Part shown: positions 26,840 through 40,624 of the stretch, piece by piece
How positions within the stretch are numbered: position 1 is the first letter of the stretch
Layout: each line of letters begins with the position of its first letter
Assembly: GCF_047663525.1 (NCBI RefSeq)
Contig: NC_092590.1
Coordinates: 8,018,001-8,082,000 of the forward strand
Origin: Anas platyrhynchos
Taxonomy: Eukaryota > Chordata > Aves > Anseriformes > Anatidae
DNA: 64,000 bases
Direction: 5' to 3'
Program-made: the position numbers and the translations under genes
The notes under the pieces: generated by a model
What the model saw: only the letters and a program-made list of their open reading frames with translations
The model's database searches: none
Told to the model about the DNA's origin: nothing

Positions 26840-26970
26840 AGACTCCTGGCTTCATATTAGCTATTGACTCATTACACAGCTCAGCAAGTGACTTAGCGTC
26901 TTTATGTCTCTGTTTGCTCTCACCTATGAAAACAGCTCTAATAATCTTTGTTATGGTTTGTAAAGGCTAA
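26840..26970 (+). repeat. MIR-like SINE fragment
   Basis: 'CAGCAAGTGACTTAGCGTCT' then TTATGTCTCTGTTTGCTC and CACCTATGAAAACAG..CTAATAATCTTTGTT parallels MIR (GGCAAGTCACTTAACCTCTCTGTGCCTCAGTTTCCTCATCTGTAAAATGG..ATAATAATA). It lies about 450 bp from the other MIR-like fragment in the same orientation. Confidence 0.6.
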
Positions 26971-29900
26971 TCACCTTATCGGGCACAATCCCTAATTACA
27001 TAGGACGGCAAGTCACAAAGTACAGTTAGTTCAATTTACTTATTTGCAGTTACTTCCGTTTATTCCCCACTTGAACATGGTTTTGTCAAAGAAATAAAGC
27101 CCTACTATGTGTAGTACAAAGTCATGGACTGTTTACACTAAATATCATGAAGCAGTGAATAGACACAACTACTGAACAACGGGGAAGCAAGCAGTCTGGT
27201 TTGCAACTCCCAGGAAACTTAAAAATCTGTAAATATATTTTTCAGCTTGCTCAGAGCACTTCTCTTAAGTGAAAAGAAGGCTTCTGGTCCCAAGTCCTTT
27301 GTTTTTTCATTCTAGTCACAAAATAAGACAGGAAAGGCGTTCATCTGGAAAATCTGCTTCTAACATGCTCCAGTGGCTTGCTCTTGAGAGCAAAGTTTCT
27401 GTCCACAGTACTTCTGATCAGCTCTCAGTCACATTAACTTTACACTGCTCTCTGTTAGCCAAGACACAGATCATACAAATCATAAATAGGCTATAAAAAT
27501 GGACCAGATTTTGCACAATCACCTTTGAAGAAAAACATTATAGTACAGATGAGACCTCTGAGTGTCTATGAGACAGGACCAGATTCGCAACTTGGGTCTC
27601 TGTGCAAAAATAATCACGGCATTTAATGCTTCTCTCTTAACTCACAGCCAAACGAGGACACTGTTACAGGTGGTGAAACTCCAGTGGGGGGAAAAAAAAA
27701 AAAAAGTTCCAACATCAGCTAAGTTTGACAAAAGGAAGTTTCTTCTGACATAGATACGTAAATATATATGTGTGTATATATGTTATACATGTAGGGGTGT
27801 GGTGTGTATAGATATACATATCTTGCCCACCTTCATGCCCCTCAGCCCCCCTGAGGTGGAGCTCCTCTGCTCTTGGGCTGAGCATGGGGCTGTAGGTCTC
27901 TCTCCAGGCTCTGATGCTACGGGTGGCACAGTATTCAGCAATTCTGCTCTTCAGAAGCCTGAGACCAGTGGTATGCATGGATTGCTGAGCTTTCTGAAAG
28001 CAAAACCTCTCTTCCAGCACTCAGAAGCAAAACTACCCTGCCTATGGGTATACTGACCAACAGGCCAAGGATCTTCAAAATTCCCACTCTGCTTGCTTTC
28101 CCTCTTATACTCCCCCAAAAAGCACCTGGAGAGAAATAGGTGCGACTAGTCCTCCCACCCCGTTTCTCTTGGTCCATTCACAGACTGCCCTCTTGCCTTG
28201 TTTCATCCAGATCCCTCAGTCACTTGCTAGGTGACTGGAAATCAAAGGTAGCACTGCTGGCATGTGGGGTAACAATCCCCTTGTGACTGTGAATGGTGAA
28301 TTACCTCAAGAAAGGCTATTTTTCCTTTCCTGTGTTCCCAGACCAGTTTCTATTGAATTAGAGGTGCTTTATACTTACACAATAAACAACCCCACACCTT
28401 GCCCAAATAGAGCATTCATTTTTATAGAGCAGCCCACCACTCGCACCTGCATTTTCTATGGCTGCATTTCTTGCCTTTTGTAAATGAATGCTGCTTCATG
28501 AGCAATGTCTCCTTACGAAACAAACGCTGCTTTTGGCTCCTGCTGAATGGGGTTTGCAGGAGGCCGCTCAAGCAGGAAGGTTTGTGGCAACTGAACCATT
28601 GGTATGAAGAGCAGATTGCTCGGGGAGAAGTGGTGAAACATTCTGGCCTACGGGTGCCAGATTGTCTTAGGCAAGAGGCAAACAGGAAACTAAAACAAGG
28701 AACAGGAAGAATCACAGAAGCTTTAAGCACTTTCTAAGCGCACAACACAAGGACAGGCAGCAGCGATCTCTGCCAGCATGGAGGTTATTTATAAGCCAGC
28801 CACTGCTATGTTCTTGCTGAGAGCCTTAGAGCAGCAGCATTGCCTCATCTCAGAACCAAGAGTCTCTCCCAGTGGGTATGCAATGACAGATTTCTAGAAT
28901 TATTCGAAGATTTTGGTAATACACAAGCATTTTCCCTTGGTTAGGCTTCATAAAAGCCAGTGCAGTTTCTAGTGCCTCACCCTTTCTGTTACTGAACCAA
29001 ACAACTTACACCATTCTTTCAGTACCTTGATTTCCCAAAACATGAGCTTTTTACAAGGTAAGACATGCAGTGGTGACTTAAGGAGATCCAACTCCACCAG
29101 TTTCAAAAAAGTTCTTGTTTCTTGCAGCAGCAGAAAAAAATCATTTTATACTGGCTAGCTTTCAAAAATTTTTTCAAGTCTCATCATTTGTACAATACCA
29201 GTGGGGGGAAAAATGTCCCATGACTCTGCTATCAGTTCATTTATGTAACATTTATTGTGAATGATTAAACAAAAAAGATCATTGCTTAGTAAGTTTTGAG
29301 TAGTTGCCCAGAAATCATGCATGCAGATCCAAATACTACCAGTGATGTTTAAGCACTTTTAAAAGGATTAACTAAAGGAGAAGCTGCCAAAATTCATTCT
29401 TTGAACAGAGAGGTGCAATTCCCACTGAAATGTCAATGACAAACTCAACATTGATTTGAAAGCCAATGCAAAGTGCACAAGCAACTTCATTTTCTGTTGC
29501 TTTACACAACAGATCTAATGCACACTGAAGGAAGAATCTGTGGCAATGAAGTCAGGGATGACCACAGCCTGTAATGCTATGAGTACAGTTCACAGAGAAG
29601 ACATTATTTAAGTTTCAAGTGATCCTTGAACTGTTGATTCCTTAATCTATTTTAGATCAGGCACATCAACAGTTCTGGTATAAATACGTGACCAAACACT
29701 GTCATAGGAGATTGACAAGGTCCCCTATTGCTTGGAACATAGTTTTTTACTCCCAGATCACAAATGTCTGTGCAAAAGCAAAATGAACTAAGAATGCCAT
29801 TGCATATTTTTTAGCTAATTACCTTAATTAAATGTTTTTGCAATTGACTCAAGTCTAATGAAAGGGCTTGCCTGTACTTGAAAGTTAATTCTGACCAAGA

Positions 29901-31954
29901 CAGAGTACATGAACATTGCAATAGCTACTGCTGAATAACTTGTGTGTGAAAACCTGCTCTGGAATCAGTCTGCCTTGTTCCACTTTAGATTAATCCACTC
30001 CGAAAGACAGAATTTGAGATCTGACACAGAGCAGAGCTGAGTTCTTTTTTTAGAAGTACTTTGATTCAATTTGTATTTCACTGTTCTCTCCTTTCCTTTT
30101 CAGTAGACTTTTTGGCATTCATTTAATTCAGGTCTTTGCTAAGAACAAAGGGAGAAGTAAAAAGAAGGGAATTTTCTGGAGAACCCTATTATTAATTAAT
30201 TCCTGCCAACATCCTTTGGTTACGTAGCAGATGTTGTAACTAATGACCTCTGGACACTGAAGGCCTCTGGTTGTACCTCTGGGCACTCCAGATCCACTCA
30301 TAGCTTGCACAACTGCCTCTCAGTAACCCTGCAAGGGGTACAGGGAGGGTCAGTTTGGGCATTATAACTGCATAATGAATCACCACAGCAGTCATTAATG
30401 CAGTGATGCTGCTAACAGTCAGTGGCTCTTCAGACAGCTCGTTAAGACTTTTGCCTGCAAGAGGGACAACCTGCATCCTTGTTCCGACATGCTTGACCTA
30501 CATGCTAGGCCAGTCTGAGCTGCTTACATCATGACTTCTAACCCTCAGAGAAAGGCATCATCGACCTCTTCCAAGGGCTTGTAAAGGCAAAAAGAAAACA
30601 CCAGTTCATCTGCACATGTAGCAAATCTCTCTATTTAGAATGCCTGGCACAACTACTACACAAAAATATATTTTAAAATATTTTAAAATAATGAAATACA
30701 AGCACTGGCAACAGGTGACTCCAAAATCATTCAAGGCACCCTGTATTTCATTTCGTTGGCTGTGGTTCTGCCTGTCCTAAAAGCTGGTGCTCTACACAAC
30801 ACTGGTATTTGCATCCTAGCCTTTAGCTAGTTAGGCAGGAAGCCCAGTTTTCAACACCATGCTCTTGACCACAAAGCATATACCTGAGGCCAGGATTTGA
30901 GGTGACATTTTTAGGCTGGCTACTACCAGATCAAACCACTGTGGCCACAAGCTACAGAGAGCTGATTCAGTACAGATTCACCCTCCAGGTTCAAGCCTGG
31001 AGTGGAGAGGCGAGAAAGGGGAAGTTTATTTTGACAGATGCTGTGCCAGATTGAGCATAAACTGTCCTGCTGCAGATAGCATAGAGTCTATAAACTCTAT
31101 ATGCTCTGGAAATTTTGATAGAAATTCAGTCAAATGTATTCAGCTCATCTGTGTCAATCTGTGGCTCCAGGGTGCTCCACAAGTGGACAGACCCAGCATC
31201 TGGTATTGGATGGTCCACCCTGAAGCTGGGGAGTTAGACACCAGCCTCATGAAGATGGCCATCAGAGGTACTCATTGCTCTGGCAAAACTGTGTAACTAC
31301 AGATCACCATACCAGGACTTGGGCATAACCCTGGGATTCAGCTGATGAAGAGGGCTATTGTGAAGAGACAATACCCAAAAATGCCACTGAATACTTCAAT
31401 GACTGTGATTTTCAGATTAAGAAAATAAAATGTTCAAAAGAAAACAAAATGGGGGTAGAGAGCAACTGGAATAAAGTTCAAGAAGCCTATATGTCCTATC
31501 TGTTATTTCACATGAAGGTACTGGCCAGAGCACAGCACAGCCTGAGCTCAGGACACCGAATAAGAGCAAGAGGCAAGAATGGCCTTCTACAAATTTGTAA
31601 CACATATGAGGATCAGTAGGAAGGAAAGGAGGTGTTTCAGGTGACTGACTATCCACCTTGTTTAGGACTGCTGCAGGGAAAATGTCCTGATACATATCCT
31701 GCATGGATTCCTTGCTTCCAAGCAGTGTACTTTTTAAAAATGCCTCGGAAGCACATTTCCGTACACATATTAACATTTCAATGGCTTGGAGCAATCCAGC
31801 AGAGTGAAGGACACCGAGAGAAGAGTGTGTGTGTCCATCATTAAACATGCGTGAAAATATTTGGGCTGCACACAACTTTCTGCATGAAAGAATAAATCAG
31901 GCTTCTGTTCGCTCATCAGCTCTAACAAGCAAGACAGCTCTTAAATTTGCTAGG

Positions 31955-32040
31955 ACAGACCATATCCCCAGCTGGCGTAAATTAGTGCGGCACTACTGGC
32001 TTCAGTGAAGTTATGTCAACTCACAACAGCCCTGGATCCG
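31955..32040 (+). repeat. Ancient dispersed repeat, copy B
   Basis: 'GACCATATCCCCAGCTGGCG' plus TAAATTAGTGCGGCACTACTGGCTTCAGTGAAGTTATG matches copy A (21931-21995) over its first 35 bases and extends into a CTTCAGTGAAGTTAT palindrome-like centre. Confidence 0.55.
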
Positions 32041-35000
32041 TATCTTTACTCGTGTGGCTGTATCCTCAGTCTCATGCCTTTAAACTACTCCATGAAACAC
32101 AAAGTTTCAGAGTGTTTTTACCCACAAAGCGCATCGATAGCCTGAAGTACAAACCTACACTCCATTAGTTTCCACCAGCAGGCATACTCTCAAGTTATGC
32201 TATCTTGCACTAATATACCACAAAAAGGAAGAATCAATGCAAATTAAACAAGCTGGCCCAAAGAATTGTCAGGTTGGCTTGCAAACAAGCATCATGCTGT
32301 CCCGCTTCATTCCTGGCACTAATTTCTAGCTAATATAAGCAATTGCAAGTGTCTCTGAGAAAAAGGAATCCCCCTTCCATCCCACACCCTACCAGAGACC
32401 TCTGCTGCAGTCACAATGCCCTACTCATCCATCACTGCTGCCAGTCCATCACAGCTCCCCCTCTCTTGGCAGCAGTGATTGAGAGAGATGTGTGGTGGCT
32501 TGTTCACCAGATAAATCAAGTGTGGCTTTCTTTAAAGAGAGAGGGACAGAGAGGGAGAGAGTGAAAGTCTCACTGCTGCTGCCTCTTCTCCCTCCCTGCT
32601 GTCCCTCCATGCCTTCTCAGCCCCTACCACTTATTTTCTACCTCCGTCTTCTGCATGGGCTCTCTCCTCCTCATCATCCTCTGTTCCTCACCACTAGTTC
32701 CAGCACTCACAAGGCCAGAGGAATACAGTTTTCTACACTGCGTGCTTCAACATTGTCTTGGTGCACTCAAGAGAGGAAGAGGTGGCACCAACAGGTAAGC
32801 AGCAACGCAGATGCGTTTCTGACCTGCAGGGAAGCCATCCAGAAAGTTTTTGAGCAACGAAGTTCCAGCAAGTGATCCCCAAAGTCTTTGGCCTGCCCAC
32901 AACAGAGTCTCGTTGCCTCCATTGTAGCTGGTCACATTTCCAACTGTGAGAAGTCAGAGCAGAATTCACAATGGCGCTGAAGGAAATATTTGTTTTGTTT
33001 GTCAACTTAATAATAATTTTAAATATGTATATTTCACCAAATAAGAACAAGAAAAACAAATAGCAACATAGCAGCTGTTTTTTGTTTGTTTGTTTTTTGT
33101 TTTTTGTTTTGCTGCGGAAGGCTTTACTATAAAGTCAGCTGGTTTGTAAGTACTACTTGTATTATGTATGACCATTCTTTAGAATCCATTTGGTTCATTC
33201 TCTGCCAATCTTAAGTGATCAAAAATTATGAGTTATGACCCTCAATACTCAGCAGGTGTTCTAAAAAATTAACAGCATTGGAATATTTACTTGCTCTTCT
33301 CTTTCAGGATATATTCAGTGTTTTTCAGTGAAGCCACTTCAGAAAATACCATTCAGAAGATATTATTTTGCTTCATGGATGTGGTCTACTTTGACCACAA
33401 TGTCTGTTAAAACACACTTTAAAGGAATATATCTAAAACTGTAATGTTTAAAACAAACTTCTGGGTGAAAAAGAAAATCTTTTCTAAAATGCATTGCTTC
33501 GTCTGTTAAACTTAGAACTGATGTTGCACAGATCTGCTATCAACTTGGTAGAGGAAAGAAATTCCCGAAAAACATTTGATGGGGCTAAACCCCATGCACC
33601 TCTTGCCTAACCCATGCAGAGGCTGTTGTAGAGTTAGGTGTCTTTTGCATTACAAGGCCTTACCACCACCTATGTGAATCTCTACAAAAGACAGAAATTG
33701 CCTGACACAATCAACAGTTCTCTCCATGGCCAGCAGCTGTGATTGCCATTAAAAGTGTTCTCTCTTTGTAGTGTGATGTTGGCCTGTAGCTGTTTTCCAA
33801 ACATTTCTGCACACAGCTAGGGAGCTGAGGGAAAGGCCATTCCTAATGGGCAGCTTGGATGCAGGCACCCCTCTCTGGAGGGTAACACAGATGGGAACAA
33901 TGATGGGTCACAGGTGTGGGTTACAAATGCTTAGGATTTTTATAATTTAGCACAAAAGAACTAGCGTCTTCACACCCTTACATCTATTACTGCTTTTATT
34001 TCTACTTTTAAGACTGAAAATACAAGCCTTAAGTCCTTCTGCAATCATCACTCTAACTTTAGATGGCAATTTGCAAATTAGTCTGGCAACAATATTTTGA
34101 AATGACTGAAGTGTATCTGTGTGTCAGAAAAATGTGGATCTTAACACAAACTTTGTTGGTTTAGTCCATGTCTAATTTTACCAGCAAGCAAATTATGCAA
34201 TGGGATAACCTGCTTACTGCGTTACCTGAGCCACCTTCATCAAAGGCTTTCATCGGAGGTGATATAACATCTTAGTAGGCTTATGGAATTAATGACTGTA
34301 TTGAAAGAACAACCAGGTAGGATGCATGGCTGGAAAGCAAATGGGATATTTTCTAAGCTCTGGGTAAGTATGTGACTTCTATATTTTTATACCGCAAAGG
34401 CATGAGGCATATGGAAATCAAACATACAAGGATGCAAAAGAAATGCTATACATCATTTGGAGTCCCTACATTCCCTACAGGACACACACACACCCCTCTT
34501 TTTTTTTTTTTAATTTTTTTTTTCCCAAGCATATATTATACAGCTAGCAACATCTGAAACAAATGGTCTTTAACAAGCGACTTTGCTCTGTTTCTCACCT
34601 CCCTGCTTCAGATTTTCTTGACCTTCCTTGGGACTGCAAGGTATCTGGGACATGCCTGTGCCCTTCAGGAGAAACAAGCTTTTGACCCTACACATCCATT
34701 TGCATGAATTTCATGGAATCTGTAATCACAAAAGCTGGCTCTTTTCCCAGATTATGTATAATTTGGGCTAATCATAGGGCAAAGGGAACAGTGGTTAACA
34801 GAAACAACCTTTAGAGGTGAGAGCGTGACTTAGTCTTTAAGAACAACAGAATCCCCATAAATTATCATTTAGTTGGTTTGTTGCATTTAGCTCTTTTTTT
34901 GGTTTGTTTGATGTTTAATTTCTTACTGAACCTTGAGAGACCTGGTAGGACATATGACATCAACCATAAGCAATCATTTCTTTGTTGTTAGTTACTGTTA

Positions 35001-38000
35001 ACACTGCCAGGTAGCTATTAATAATGATTTAAAAAAAAAAAAAAAAGTACTCAATAAATACATAAATACTCTAACTGCACTTAAAGGGTCTCCTTTTTGT
35101 GTCTGTGTTTACTGAGAAAATTAATAAGATATGTGGAAAAGCTTGGCATTACTGTGGAGCAGAGATATAAATACATAAATAGCTGAGTTTCTATCAGGGC
35201 ATGTTTTCTGTTGACTGCCCAGCTCGCCGCTAGATCTTCCCTATTTTTGTCAGACTCTGGGACTGCCCTGCCACAATTTTTAATTCTGATCTCTTCCCCT
35301 TCCCCTCCTCTTTCTAAATAAATGTCTCAATGCAGACTTTGTTATGGTGGGTCGTGAGGTAGAGAATTTTCCTCTGCTCATATCGAACTCATATTTCCAG
35401 TTCCAGCTTCCAAACACCAACATCTATCTAGCTGCTCAATGCTGTATTTACTGCAACCAATGTTAACTGTAATTCCTTTCTCAGTTGTGTCTCCAGCCTA
35501 ACTCCCTTTCCTGTACAGCTTTTAAAAATAAATATTATTGTTTAGCTAGAGGTTGTAAGCATATTTTTGGCCTGAATTTATTCCTAAAACCAGGTAATAC
35601 TAACTGATGAGCATGATCAGTGTTTTGGTCACAGGTAACTAAATACAAGTAAGGGAAAATTACACTTTTAGAAGTTGACATGGCATACTCACAGAAATAT
35701 CATGGCTTATTACATTATATCCCTTGCATAGCATGTCTACTGGAAGCCCAGTTCAGTACTGTTTGCATGGGATTAGTTTGGAAGTTCAGTACATGGAGAT
35801 GATAAAACTTTAAAGAACTTTAAAGGAGAATTACTATACTTTGGTTCGTGTTATCTAAAATAGTCTGGTTTTAAGGCAGGGAAGGTTCATTCTCTTTTCA
35901 TTCAGAATCCTAACAGGTCTCCTGCGATAATATCCAGGACTTTTCCTCGATCCATATAAACACATTGATAGCAGCAGGACACTGCACTATTTCCACGTAC
36001 TAGGAATGTACTTAGCAGGGAGCAAAAGTCCATGACTTGTCTGAAAAAAATCAAATGAATAGCTCCACAAGGCACAAGTACTTCATGGCCCTTATAAAGG
36101 GAAGAAAAAAATAACAATAATAAATCAATAAAAGGAAAAAACAATAACGTTTCTGATCACAAGAGTTCCAAAAACATGCAAGTGGTTTTAGCTTGAAGGA
36201 GGCACATAAAGGTTGAGACACGGTCAGACAGAGCAGGTACAAAACTCATGTTCTTTGTGGGAGTCTTTGACTGCGATCCCCACCCCTCTGTCTGCTTTAC
36301 TCTGAATTACTAGGCTGCAGCTACACTGGGGATGTTTGGCAATTACATTTTGTTTCAGAAATGGTTCTGTCAAACCAAACACATTTGTTTGAACTGTCAG
36401 TTTCAACGTTTTTGACTGGGTTTTGCAAGTCCTGTGTACGTAAGAGAGGAAGAGAGTGACCTTTTCACTCTGCAAGCAGAGGTTTCAAAAAGTTGTGTCT
36501 GATCGGAGATTTCAGAAGGTTTCAAAAGTTTTGAAAGCCTTGCAGGTATTTGTAAAACAACCTGTTTTTTACGGTTTGTTCCAATGTTGACGTGCACCGA
36601 GAGGCAGAACAGGACCTGGCACCCCAACTCATCCAGCACGCCGCGCTGGCTCAGAAGCGTGGCTGAGGCTAATTGGACTCTGGCTCACACAGACTAACAG
36701 TTGATGGTGTCTTTTGGCCAACCTCCTTACTTTAGCTTCTTCTCTTTTTGTCAAAAGTAAACTGAGATTTTCTATCTAACCTTCTTAAGTGCTGTTATTC
36801 TTTATGCCTGCATTATTTATTTTCAATACAATTTCCTAAAGAGGCATAGATCTCGCACCCACAATCTTTCTTTCTTTCTTTTCTGATTGTACCAGACAAC
36901 AGCATCCAGCACTCTGCCGTTGGTGCAGTACTAGAGGAGATACACGTGAATCACGGTTGGTACCAAGGGGATTTTACTTGGAATGAACTACGTTCTACTT
37001 AGAGCTTTTCTTAAAAGCAAAGAAGAGGGACTGAAAACAGTCCCTCAAAGAGCTGGTTTCTGGCATACTGCAAATGAAAAGAAAACGTGCAGTAGTTTAC
37101 CAAAAAAGGATGCTCAAATGGGATCAGACTGTGTCAGGCAGAAAGTTTTCCATACTCAGTTTTACCTGAATGTAAACTGCCAGAGCAACACCGATAGAAC
37201 CTCAGAGACTGCAAAATGCTGTTATCCAAAGTGAAGCTCTCCCAAAACGCTCCTGCAGGTTCCCAAGTCTGTCCTGCTGCCAATTTAATTTAAATTCAAT
37301 ATATTATCTTAATTTAAAAATATCTCCCAGCCTCAGAGAAGAGTTTGGAACCAGTTGACCTCCCTCTCAGCATATGTAAGTGATAATGGCAGGTGAACAT
37401 ATACTATACAGTAGCTTCATATTTCTGCCATTAGGATCCATGTCACTTTCTATTTTTGAGAGCTGACTGAGTGTTTACCAGGCTACGCTTCATCCCCCTC
37501 TTTTCCCCGTACAGTAACCTTGTAACCCAAGCTGATGGTGACAGTATTGGGTTTGCGGTTCTCTGACCTTTTGTCCCTCCACTTGAAATTAGCTGGTTTT
37601 ATCCTGCGATGGCTCCCGGTTCGGTTACACTGATAAGCTTTCATGACACGCCTTGTGAACTTCCCAGCTGAAACAGGAAAGGATCATGGCTTACCTCAGT
37701 TTGAACAGGAGCAATTCGAAGTCAAGACCCCGTTGGGCTGGGCTGGTGATAGATCTTTCTGAAATCATCCAGGATGCACATAGGGCCGTAAAGGGACTTG
37801 CCATTTAAGCCTTCAGGTGACTGACCTACAAGGGACCCAGAGACTGAATTTGCACCTGAAGAGTATAATTCTCATTACAGGCCCTTTCTCCAGTCTTTAT
37901 TCAGGCAAAATACTTAGTGAACTTGTAAGACACTAAGTAAAGATGAAAGAATCAAGCCACTTGTTGAACCCATTACATATATTTAACAAGAAAAAGCAAT

Positions 38001-38466
38001 TCCTTACCCAAATACTTATCCCTTACCCATACATAGTCCACCCACCCCAAAAAGATTTCCAGAGAAGGAACCATGTGGCAAATGGGAAGAATCTGAATAG
38101 CTTTGTTGTTTCCATATGGATGGTCTCCAGCTAACCCCGTAGGAGCTTTACCTGAGTGCCAACCCCGAGATCAAACGGGAATCAAAGCACGACTGCCAGT
38201 GCTTAGTGGCCTGGTTCATGGAATAAAAGGACTCCGTGAAAGCTGGACTTTTGTTGCCATTTGTTACTAAGGTGCTGGTTTTTTTTAATTTATTTTAAAT
38301 CTCCTCACTTTGCTTTCCCTCCACCTCCAAAACACATTCAATTATTCAGTGCAACAGAAACCTCAGAAGACATGATCTGCTAAGAAGCAAAACTGACTTA
38401 TTTTCTAGCTGGTATTTTAATAAGTTGCTAATACTTTTCCCAAGTAACCCTGATACTTTTAACCAT

Positions 38467-38471
<5 letters not shown>

Positions 38472-38501
<30 letters not shown>
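38472..38501 (+). repeat. T30 homopolymer
   Basis: Thirty consecutive T residues. It could be the poly(A) tail of a - strand retrocopy, but the sequence to its right does not resemble a known gene or SINE. Confidence 0.85.
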
Positions 38502-38505
<4 letters not shown>

Positions 38506-40454
38506 CAGCCCTTTGAAGAACTATCATAAATCTCCATCCTTTCCACGGACACTTAAAGTACAACCACTTCCCATTCTCTCTACATGCCATAGTCATATTT
38601 CTCAGCACATTGCTTAGTTATTTTCATGTGGATGCACAGACAGGGAGTCTGTACTCATTCACTGAGAAGATTTGTTTGCTTTGAGAGATTCATATGAATA
38701 ACTGCTGACCGTTCTTGTACCTCCAGGGACCAAAATATGCTGTCTTTCCCAAATTGCAGCAGAGGAAGCACATTGACAAGACCTTGCTGATTTATGCTAG
38801 CCTTCCAGCTGAGCAGCCAGGATTGCTGTAAGAAGTAACAGACCTTTACATTGAATCTTGGTTTGTCTGCCTGACCTGCCAGTTAACCAGTGGTTAACAG
38901 TTAATGCATTTCCCAACAGTGTCCTGTGATAAAGGATCGTGCTCGTGGTTTCATAATGCATATTTCACGGCAGGTACTGTCTCTGTCAGTTAAAAGGCTA
39001 TCTTTCCCTATTCACAACAAGGCTATAAAGCTCCACTGATTTTCATGCTTTAGAAAACAGTAGCTAATATATTGTACAAATCTCAAGCCTTTTACCCACG
39101 CATAGAGCTCAAAGTATCACCCTTGATAAGGACTAGAAATGCTGGCCTGGCTCTTACATGTCCGATAAGTGTGCACAAAACAGCTGAGTGAATTAACAAA
39201 CCAAGGGCAAAAGGCAAAGATCACACAGGGGATTAACGTAGACAACGATCCTCCCTAAAACATGCTATTCGATAATTTCATTTTGAAAAGGGAAGATGAC
39301 TTTGAAGCCCTAGCAGTATTTTCCATAGAGCTGAAAAGTAGGGATGACAGATGTCCCACCAGCTCACTATCTACTGCCACAGCAAATATAGTTTTCTTGT
39401 CACCACCTACAAATCCCAGGATATGACTGTCTTTCTTTCCTCCCTTCCTCCCGTTTATCCCTCCATGTCTAACTCCACATTTCCTCACCCCACCTGCTCT
39501 GCCAGAGCTCCCAGCTCATCTGCCTGCTTGTCAGCTTCCCTCGCAAGCACTGCCTCAGAGCCCCTGATGAGCACTAAATGTTTCCTGAGCTCGGCTGCAA
39601 AGTCCCTGTCCTCGTTTTAAAGGCTCATTGCTGTCATGCTGCTAACTATAAGGAACTGAACATGCCTCATCTTGTTGTAATATAAAAGAAGGAAAGAAGG
39701 AATTTCTCAGGTAAATCCCAAGATGGACGATGTTGCTGGGAAAACTCACATTTGGTTAGGATTTCACCCGCACACATTGCTGATTGTTATTGGCATCAGA
39801 GGGAATCTGCATAAGGATCTAAAATCTTTTGCCAAGCGCAAAGCAGGGTAGGGAGGTAACAACAAGAACAAAGGGAAGCTCATAAGTAAATAAAAAATAA
39901 AAAAGAAGAAGAGGAAATTTTATATAACACTGACAAAGGTCATTCTGTGAATGGTCACCATTTTTTTTGTATTGGACTGAAATTTTGGATCTTCTGTCTG
40001 GGTAAACTTTTTGTACGGGGACATTTCATCTGGCCTGCAAAGATTCTCCAGACTGCAGCAATAGTGTCCTTTCCCCGTCAGGGCCCTCAAGGCCTAAAGT
40101 CACAATTTCCCAAGCTTCCTGCACACTTCATACATGCACTGGCCAGAGCTCCACCTTCCTCCTTCCTTCCACCCGGATTTCCAAAAGGACATTCTTAATC
40201 TCATCATCTTTATTTTTCGAGTGAAATACGAAGGCCAGGTCTGCACATTGCAATAAAGACCGAGGTGTTACCAAGTGCCTTGTATTCAGACCTTGAAGCA
40301 GCACACCACAACGAACGTCAGCACCTGAGCTAACACCAAGAAAACGTTTTCTCCTGTACAGCACGAAGCGAATGCAGCCGAGAGCACAACCCCAGCAGTA
40401 CCCCTGCGTGGCCCTGCCCTGTGCCACGTGCAGAACCAAATGCAGGTCAGCCCG

Positions 40455-40624
40455 CAGCTGGCAGCTCTGCACCATGTGAGACATACCTATCATTGCTGCG
40501 CCACGGGTCTGAAACACAAGTGCAGGGCTCCATCTCAGCTGCCTCGCTGCACCATGCGAGACATGCCTATCGTTGCTGCTCCAGGGGTCTGAAACACGAG
40601 TGAGGGGCTCCATCTCAGCTGCCT
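40455..40624. repeat. 80-bp tandem duplication, about 2.1 copies
   Basis: The unit starting CAGCTG at 40455 recurs at 40536, and a third partial CAGCTGCCT sits at 40616-40624. Shared blocks are TGCACCATG.GAGACAT.CCTATC.TTGCTGC, GGGTCTGAAACAC and GGGCTCCATCTCAGCTGCCT. The two full copies differ at only a handful of bases. Confidence 0.9.

Larger units (their letters stand above)
26971..40450. other. Gene desert, left half
   Basis: About 13 kb without a recognisable gene. Open frames are short, overlap on both strands and show no conserved motif. Landmarks are a TA/TG microsatellite (about 27755-27825), T-rich and CA simple repeats (33078-33110, 34485-34525), an A17 run near 35030-35046, and a T30 run (38472-38501). 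Confidence 0.45.

Noticed and set aside
38472-38501. T30 as the tail of a - strand processed pseudogene
   Set aside because: No gene-like or SINE-like sequence follows to the right and no flanking duplication could be seen.
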